Positions 5,779-9,475 of a stretch of DNA of 9,475 nucleotides are shown in pieces (position 1 is the stretch's first letter; each line of letters opens with the position of its first letter). The stretch lies in contig CABUBU010000046.1 of the NCBI GenBank assembly GCA_902489795.1, positions 1-9,475 of the forward strand, in the 5' to 3' direction. The DNA is from an uncultured Azospirillum sp. Lineage in GTDB: Bacteria > Pseudomonadota > Alphaproteobacteria > RF32 > CAG-239. Under the pieces are notes generated by a model. It ran no database searches. It was not told where the DNA came from and saw only the letters and a list, made by a program, of their open reading frames with translations. The position numbers and the translations under genes are program-made.

Positions 5779-6756
5779 TTAATGGAAAGATGAGGGACGC
5801 AGAGTTTTGGCAGCAAATTCGGAGGCCTTTTCGTCAACCAGGCGTCCGATATGGGTTTTCAGTCTTTTTTCAATATACTGAAGCGCTCCTTTTCACCGCG
5901 GATATTCCGTGTCGTCGGTACCGAACAGTTCCAAACGGCGTTGACGGCAGAGCGTCAGTCCCTGTCGGGAATTGACGTCCAGATATTCCCACATGTCGGG
6001 GTAGGGATAATAAAGCGCGTAACCGTTCAAAAGCATTTGCCTGATCATATTGACCTTTTTTGGCTTTTTCCGGTGGCAGAGCCAGGCGTTCCGTTCCCCA
6101 AAAATACATGTGGTGGAGCATGGTGGCCAAAACGGTGTCAATTCCCCAGCCGATGCCGTTTCCGTTGAACGCTTCATAATCAAAATAACGCTTGTCAACG
6201 GGAGTGACCGCGTTTCGTAAAAATGCAGCCGGCAGTCGGGAAAGGCAAACCCCAGTTCCTGAGCTGCCCGCAGCGTATAGCCGCAGCCGGTGACGACCAG
6301 AATGTCCGGCCGGCGGATTTTGTTCAGCACGGGCGAACAAATCAGTATCCGGCGAATTTCCCTGCTGTTCATTTGGTTGCTGGTGCTTTGCGAATTGATG
6401 TGGTTCTTCAGGCCCCATTCTTCGTCAAATCCCCATGAAAGGAACATGTGTTCGTACCACTCGGCCTGAGTTTTTCCGTCGTTGGCGGAAGCCCCCTTGT
6501 TTGAACGTCCGCCGCAGGTTAGAAATTCGGGCTTGTTTCCGTATTTTTGCACGTGCCGCATGACGATTTCGGCCGCATATCCGGCAGCGCGGAAATGAGA
6601 GTCGAACAAAAGCAGGGCGTCGGCGCGCGGAATGTCGTCAAGGCCGAAGCTTGCCAGCGTTTCGATTTGCCGTTCCTGATAGTTGTAAACTTGCAAAGGG
6701 CCGTCCGTTTGGCGGTAGGTTCCCCAGTTTTCCATTGTCAAAATGAAATTTTCCAT
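5779..6756 (-). pseudogene. DUF218 (YdcF-like) gene inactivated by two frameshifts and a nonsense codon
   Basis: The N-terminal two thirds read as a DUF218 protein: ADALLLFDSHFRAAGYAAEI, FLTCGGRSNKG, KTQAEWYEHMFLSWG, NSQSTSNQMNS (aligning with the QSTNCGEN block of YdcF), DILVVTGCGYTLRAAQ and RLHFYETRSLP. The natural continuation, VDKRYFDYEAFNGNGIGWG through LALPPEKAKK, lies in another frame across 6062-6199. One base is missing near the GGG at 6200-6202 and one is extra in the T6 run at 6056-6061. The frame then returns to normal (VNMIRQMLLNGYALYYPYP) and meets TGA at 5893-5895. Coding-like sequence continues past it in the same frame (KGALQYIEKRLKTHIGRLVD and on) for 37 codons to TAA at 5779-5781, just before a terminator. 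The repaired length is about 325 residues. The restored middle resembles the intact DUF218 gene at 2953-3777 (YNGKRFG / FNGNGIG region). The ATG at 6756 has no Shine-Dalgarno. Assembly error is the main alternative. Confidence 0.75.
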
Positions 6757-6853
6757 GTTTTAAAAAGAATTAATAATGAAACATAATTAACTGATATGCC
6801 GCCGGTTATATAACGGCGCAAAATTTTGTCAATAAGCCGTTTGCCGGCTTTGC

Positions 6854-6883
6854 TTGACAAGCTTGCCGGCACGGGTATATAAA
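6854..6883 (+). promoter_or_regulatory. Promoter of rnhB
   Basis: TTGACA (6854-6859) is a perfect -35 box. TATATA (6876-6881, spacer 16) or TATAAA (6878-6883, spacer 18) forms the -10 box. Transcription would start near 6889, 37 bases before the ATG. This excludes the upstream TTG at 6854, which is part of the -35 box, as a start codon. Confidence 0.75.
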
Positions 6884-6925
6884 AAACGGCATCATATAAT
6901 CAAAAACTTGAAGAAGGACTTTTTT

Positions 6926-7558
6926 ATGCCTGATTTTTCAATTGAAAATGAATTTGACTTTGATGTGGCCGGGGTTGACGAAGCCGGCCGCGGACCTTGG
7001 GCCGGACCGGTGGTTGCCGGTGCGGTAGTGATTAAAAACCGTTGTCTGGCGGAAGATTTGAAAGCCGAATTGGACGATTCAAAAAAACTGACGGCTGCCA
7101 AACGCGAAAAACTTTATGCCCGTTTGCTTGAAGAACAGGCCGCCGGCAGGCTTTTGGTCGGGATCGGCGAAGCCTCCTGCCGAGAAATTGACGAACTGAA
7201 CATTTTACAGGCCACTTTTCTTGCTATGCGCCGGGCGGTTGAAAGGCTGCCGGTCTGTCCCCGTGCGGCGCTGGTCGACGGCAACCGGACGCCGAAGCCT
7301 TTTCCCTGTACCTGCAAAACGGTCGTAAAGGGAGATTCCCGTTCCTTTTCGATAGCTGCCGCTTCCGTTGTTGCCAAGGTATATCGTGACCGGCTGATGA
7401 AAGAGCTGGCGCAAAAGTATCCCGGTTACGGGTTTGAGAAAAACGCCGGCTACGGTACTGCCGCTCATATTGAGGGGCTGAAAAAACAGGGAGTTACGCC
7501 GGAACACCGCCGCAGTTACAAACCTGTCCGCGAATTTTTGCAAAATAATGAAAATTAG
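6926..7558 (+). CDS. rnhB: Ribonuclease HII
   Basis: 210 residues, usual family length. It removes ribonucleotides misincorporated in DNA and cleaves RNA in RNA-DNA hybrids, in the cytoplasm. The four catalytic acids are present: D18 and E19 in VDEAGRGPWAGP, D108 in ALVDGN, and D127 in VKGDSRSFSIAAASVVAKV. Other family blocks are LDDSKKLTAAKRE, the YPGYGFEKNAGYGTAAH substrate-binding stretch, and the C-terminal TPEHRRSYKPV. The start at 6926 is set by AAGGA seven bases upstream and by the promoter at 6854-6883. It sits upstream of ccrM, an arrangement known from other Alphaproteobacteria, but here one small gene lies between them. Confidence 0.96.
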   Translation: MPDFSIENEFDFDVAGVDEAGRGPWAGPVVAGAVVIKNRCLAEDLKAELDDSKKLTAAKREKLYARLLEEQAAGRLLVGIGEASCREIDELNILQATFLAMRRAVERLPVCPRAALVDGNRTPKPFPCTCKTVVKGDSRSFSIAAASVVAKVYRDRLMKELAQKYPGYGFEKNAGYGTAAHIEGLKKQGVTPEHRRSYKPVREFLQNNEN

Positions 7559-7561
7559 GGG

Positions 7562-7595
7562 TTGACTTTTTGTCTAAAATATGAGAATCTGAATC
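7562..7595 (+). promoter_or_regulatory. TTGACT box and GANTC pair upstream of the 90-residue gene
   Basis: TTGACT at 7562-7567 directly follows the rnhB stop and resembles a -35 box. The expected -10 position overlaps the first of two CcrM target sites, GAATC at 7585-7589 and 7591-7595. No good TATAAT match is present. It is a candidate methylation-sensitive promoter, and the function is inferred only. Confidence 0.35.
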
Positions 7596-7633
7596 CTGAA
7601 GAAAATATTATTAACTTTTAAAAAATAAAACTT

Positions 7634-7906
7634 ATGTGTAAAGAAAAAGCAACTCGCAACGGTAACGGAAATTCTCGTCTCGCAGAACAGTTAGGAATTA
7701 TCAGAGGTAAGAACATCGGCAAAAAGACGGCTTATCTCAAGTGTCATAACCTGATGCCGGAGGTGCTGCCCGAGCTCTTCAAGTCTTGCAACTTGCCGCT
7801 CGCCGTCGCCTACCTTCACAAATTCCCGGCCGTTCCGCAAGAAGTTGCCGCTGCCGCCAGAAACGCCGGCCGCAGTGCTCTTCTGACAGGGCTTACCGTC
7901 GCGTAG
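7634..7906 (+). CDS. Uncharacterised 90-residue protein between rnhB and ccrM
   Basis: I do not recognise the family. The protein is basic at its N-terminus (MCKEKATRNGNGNSRLAEQL) and then has a plausible helical part with alternating hydrophobic residues (LMPEVLPELFKSCNLPLAVA, then YLHKFPAVPQEVAAAARN). No signal peptide, membrane segment or cysteine cluster is present. The helical part vaguely recalls the helix-turn-helix region of ParB/KorB proteins, too weakly to call. Support for coding comes from the codon pattern, an own upstream region with two GANTC sites, and an intrinsic terminator 28 bases after the stop. No Shine-Dalgarno precedes the ATG, and the leader is AT-rich like those of both DUF218 genes. 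A longer minus-strand frame (8176-7691) overlaps it but has neither a terminator nor a promoter that fits. Confidence 0.6.
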   Translation: MCKEKATRNGNGNSRLAEQLGIIRGKNIGKKTAYLKCHNLMPEVLPELFKSCNLPLAVAYLHKFPAVPQEVAAAARNAGRSALLTGLTVA

Positions 7907-7933
7907 CTTTACAAAAAACTTTTCCATGTTTTT

Positions 7934-7967
7934 GGGCAGTTCCGTTTCGTCGGGCTGCCTTTTTTTG
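7934..7967 (+). terminator. Intrinsic terminator after the 90-residue gene
   Basis: GGCAG (7935-7939) pairs with CTGCC (7955-7959), with an inner CCG/CGG helix, followed by eight T. Confidence 0.8.
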
Positions 7968-8128
7968 TGTGTCCGGATGCCGGCCGCTGGGACGGAAATT
8001 TTCTGGCGGCGGAAAACTGACGGAATAAAGAGGCGAAAAAGTTGGCGAAAATTTGTTGTTTTGACAAATTTCGACTGTTTTGCAACCGCGTAAAAAAGAG
8101 ACCGGGCACATAAAAACAATGAAGTTCC

Positions 8129-8155
8129 GGCAATTGAAAGCGCATTGCCTTTTTT
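8129..8155 (+). terminator. Orphan intrinsic terminator upstream of ccrM
   Basis: GGCAAT (8129-8134) pairs with ATTGCC (8144-8149) around a 9-base loop, followed by six T. It lies 160 bases beyond the terminator of the preceding gene with no open frame between. It is either a backup terminator insulating ccrM or the end of a short non-coding RNA. Confidence 0.65.
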
Positions 8156-8185
8156 AGCCAAAAAATATTTTTTCATCAGTTTTTG

Positions 8186-8217
8186 TTAATAATTTTATAA
8201 CTTCTTTTTGTCATACT
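8186..8217 (+). promoter_or_regulatory. CtrA-like box and -10 element of ccrM
   Basis: TTAA (8186-8189), seven bases, then ATAAC (8197-8201) differs at one position from the CtrA consensus TTAA-N7-TTAAC. The box covers the -35 position of a possible -10 element CATACT at 8212-8217. In Caulobacter, ccrM is activated by CtrA late in the cell cycle, so cell-cycle control is plausible here too. Confidence 0.4.
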
Positions 8218-8256
8218 GCCCTCATTGTTTAAGCCCAACAACCAAAGTGAAGCACA

Positions 8257-9351
8257 ATGAGCATTGAAACCAAAAAAATCTTGAACACGATCATAAACGA
8301 CGATTGCGTTAAGATTATGAACCGGATGGAAGAAAAATCGGTCGACCTGATATTTGCCGATCCGCCGTATAATCTCCAGCTGGGGGAGACTTTGACCCGT
8401 CCCGACAATTCCAACGTCAGCGGCGTTTATGAGGAGTGGGACAATTTTGCCTCAATGAAAGAATATGACGATTATACGCGCGCCTGGATGAGTGCGGCCC
8501 GCCGGGTCTTAAAAGACGACGGCAGCATCTGGGTGATCGGTTCCTATCACAATATTTTCCGCGTCGGCTGCATGCTGCAGGATCTGGGTTTCTGGATTTT
8601 AAATGACATTATTTGGAACAAAACCAACCCGATGCCCAACTTCAAGGGAACTCGCTTTACCAACGCGCACGAAACGCTGATCTGGGCGGCCAAAACCCCA
8701 AAATCGAAATATACGTTCAATTACGAGGCAATGAAAGCAATGAACGAGGACGTGCAGATGCGCAGCGACTGGCAGCTGCCGCTTTGTACCGGCAGGGAAC
8801 GGCTGAAGTCGGACGAAGGTAGCAAGCTGCATCCGACCCAGAAGCCGGAAGCACTGCTTTATCGCGTAATCATGTCTTCGACCAACGTCGGCGACACAGT
8901 GCTGGATCCGTTCTTTGGTACCGGTACTACCGGTGCCGTGGCCAAAAGGATCGGCCGCAATTTTATCGGTATTGAACGCGATGCGCAGTATGTCAGGGGA
9001 GCCGAAGCGCGGCTAGCCGAGGTGAACCGGGTGAAAAACGACGCTTGCCTGGGATATGCGACCAAAAAGCGCCAGCCACGGGTACCGTTCGGTTCGGTTA
9101 TCGAATGCGGACTGCTTAAGGCCGGCGACAAGCTGTTTGACGCCAAGGGCGATGTTTCCGCCCTGATTCGCTCCGACGGAACCCTGGTTTCCACTTTCGG
9201 CAACGGTTCTATTCACCAGATGGGGGCGGCCGCGCAGAACGCACCGGCCTGTAACGGTTGGATGTACTGGCACTATCGAAACGAAAAGAAAGAACTGGTG
9301 GCTATCGACGAACTGCGGAAAATCATCCGCGAAGAGCTGTATCCGGAATAG
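8257..9351 (+). CDS. ccrM: Cell-cycle DNA adenine methyltransferase CcrM (GANTC)
   Basis: 364 residues, against about 358 in Caulobacter. A beta-class N6-adenine methyltransferase: the catalytic motif DPPYN is at residues 35-39 and the SAM-binding motif DPFFGTGTTG at 217-226, in the beta order. HPTQKP is at 192-197. The C-terminal 85 residues (FGSVIECGLLKAGDKLFDAK through WMYWHYRNEKKELVAIDELR) form the RAMA-type domain that CcrM carries and uses in DNA recognition. It methylates the A of GANTC as an orphan enzyme, with no restriction partner beside it, and in Alphaproteobacteria couples methylation state to the cell cycle. The ATG at 8257 is preceded only by a weak GTGAAG. A terminator begins 18 bases after the stop. 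The next gene is not in the window. Confidence 0.96.
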   Translation: MSIETKKILNTIINDDCVKIMNRMEEKSVDLIFADPPYNLQLGETLTRPDNSNVSGVYEEWDNFASMKEYDDYTRAWMSAARRVLKDDGSIWVIGSYHNIFRVGCMLQDLGFWILNDIIWNKTNPMPNFKGTRFTNAHETLIWAAKTPKSKYTFNYEAMKAMNEDVQMRSDWQLPLCTGRERLKSDEGSKLHPTQKPEALLYRVIMSSTNVGDTVLDPFFGTGTTGAVAKRIGRNFIGIERDAQYVRGAEARLAEVNRVKNDACLGYATKKRQPRVPFGSVIECGLLKAGDKLFDAKGDVSALIRSDGTLVSTFGNGSIHQMGAAAQNAPACNGWMYWHYRNEKKELVAIDELRKIIREELYPE

Positions 9352-9369
9352 TTTTGCCATGATGAAAGG

Positions 9370-9393
9370 CGCCGTCGCAAGACGGCGTTTTTT
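9370..9393 (+). terminator. Intrinsic terminator of ccrM
   Basis: CGCCGTC (9370-9376) pairs with GACGGCG (9381-9387) across a GCAA tetraloop, followed by six T and then GTTTTG. Confidence 0.93.
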
Positions 9394-9398
9394 GTTTT

Positions 9399-9466
9399 GA
9401 TTCTTTACAGACTACTCCCTATTTTAATGGTGGTTTAATGCTCACGACGCCGATGCTGTAAAGAAT
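9399..9466. repeat. 11-bp inverted repeat around a phased direct repeat
   Basis: ATTCTTTACAG (9400-9410) and CTGTAAAGAAT (9456-9466) are perfect inverted copies 45 bases apart. Between them TTTAATG occurs twice (9423-9429 and 9434-9440), 11 bases apart and so on one face of the helix. A GANTC site (9399-9403) overlaps the left arm. The element lies after the ccrM terminator and before an unseen gene. It may be an operator, a structured leader, or a small insertion. Confidence 0.55.
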
Positions 9467-9475
9467 TATGGAATT

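Larger units (their letters stand above)
7968..8256. other. Intergenic region upstream of ccrM
   Basis: No gene is supported. It contains an inverted repeat at 8050-8070 (AATTTGT / ACAAATT) that overlaps a TTGACA at 8061-8066. An orphan plus-strand terminator lies at 8129-8155. The perfect palindrome AAAAAATATTTTTT follows at 8160-8173, and then the AT-rich ccrM leader with a CtrA-like box. No GANTC site lies between 7596 and the ccrM start. Confidence 0.55.

Noticed and set aside
5893..5895. TGA recoded as Trp or selenocysteine, or programmed readthrough
   Set aside because: TGA acts as a normal stop for the MBOAT and nfeD genes here, no selenocysteine structure is evident, and the same gene has two further frame lesions. 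Decay or sequence error is simpler.
6854..6925. Longer ribonuclease HII starting at TTG 6854
   Set aside because: The TTG belongs to a perfect TTGACA -35 box. ATG 6926 has AAGGA at good spacing and matches the usual family N-terminus.
7691..8176. 161-codon minus-strand frame opposite the 90-residue gene
   Set aside because: It runs against two plus-strand terminators, has no ribosome binding site or terminator of its own, and its translation is low in recognisable structure.
1..9475. CRISPR array, restriction partner of CcrM, tRNA or rRNA
   Set aside because: No regularly spaced repeats, no nuclease-like gene beside ccrM and no tRNA-like cloverleaf were seen on reading either strand.

Overview
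The window looks like the chromosome of an alphaproteobacterium with intermediate G+C. The best marker is an intact CcrM-type GANTC adenine methyltransferase (8257-9351) lying downstream of ribonuclease HII (6926-7558), a neighbourhood that recurs in Alphaproteobacteria. An imperfect CtrA-like box precedes ccrM. GANTC is scarce: I counted 17 sites in 9.5 kb. An AT-rich, host-associated lineage such as the gut Rhodospirillales-like groups is plausible, but that is inference.

Layout. Positions 3-290 hold the C-terminus of an MBOAT (AlgI-like) O-acyltransferase. A dead IS200-type element follows: a frame-broken tnpA at 434-856 (minus) with a strong hairpin beyond its 3' end. A 120-base polypurine tract comes next. 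On the minus strand, 2558-1146 is a two-gene operon for a QmcA-type SPFH membrane protein and an NfeD-family partner, closed by a strong terminator. A minus-strand DUF218 (YdcF-like) gene lies at 2953-3777 with its own terminator. Divergent from it is a plus-strand pair: an unrecognised 538-residue soluble protein (3836-5452) and a 77-residue single-pass membrane protein (5477-5710). Convergent with that pair is a second DUF218 gene, 5779-6756 minus. It is a pseudogene with two compensating frameshifts and a premature TGA. A two-way terminator separates the convergent units. The plus strand then carries rnhB behind a good promoter, an unrecognised 90-residue protein with its own terminator, a 350-base gap containing a second orphan terminator, and ccrM with a terminator. 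The last 80 bases hold an 11-base inverted repeat.

How the genes relate. QmcA and NfeD-like proteins are a known membrane pair. RnhB and CcrM are housekeeping: ribonucleotide removal and cell-cycle DNA methylation. The most novel block is 2953-6756, where two members of one DUF218 subfamily, one dead, flank an uncharacterised operon. I see no CRISPR array, tRNA, rRNA or recognisable defence system. The unknown block is the only candidate for a new system, and its function cannot be read from the sequence.
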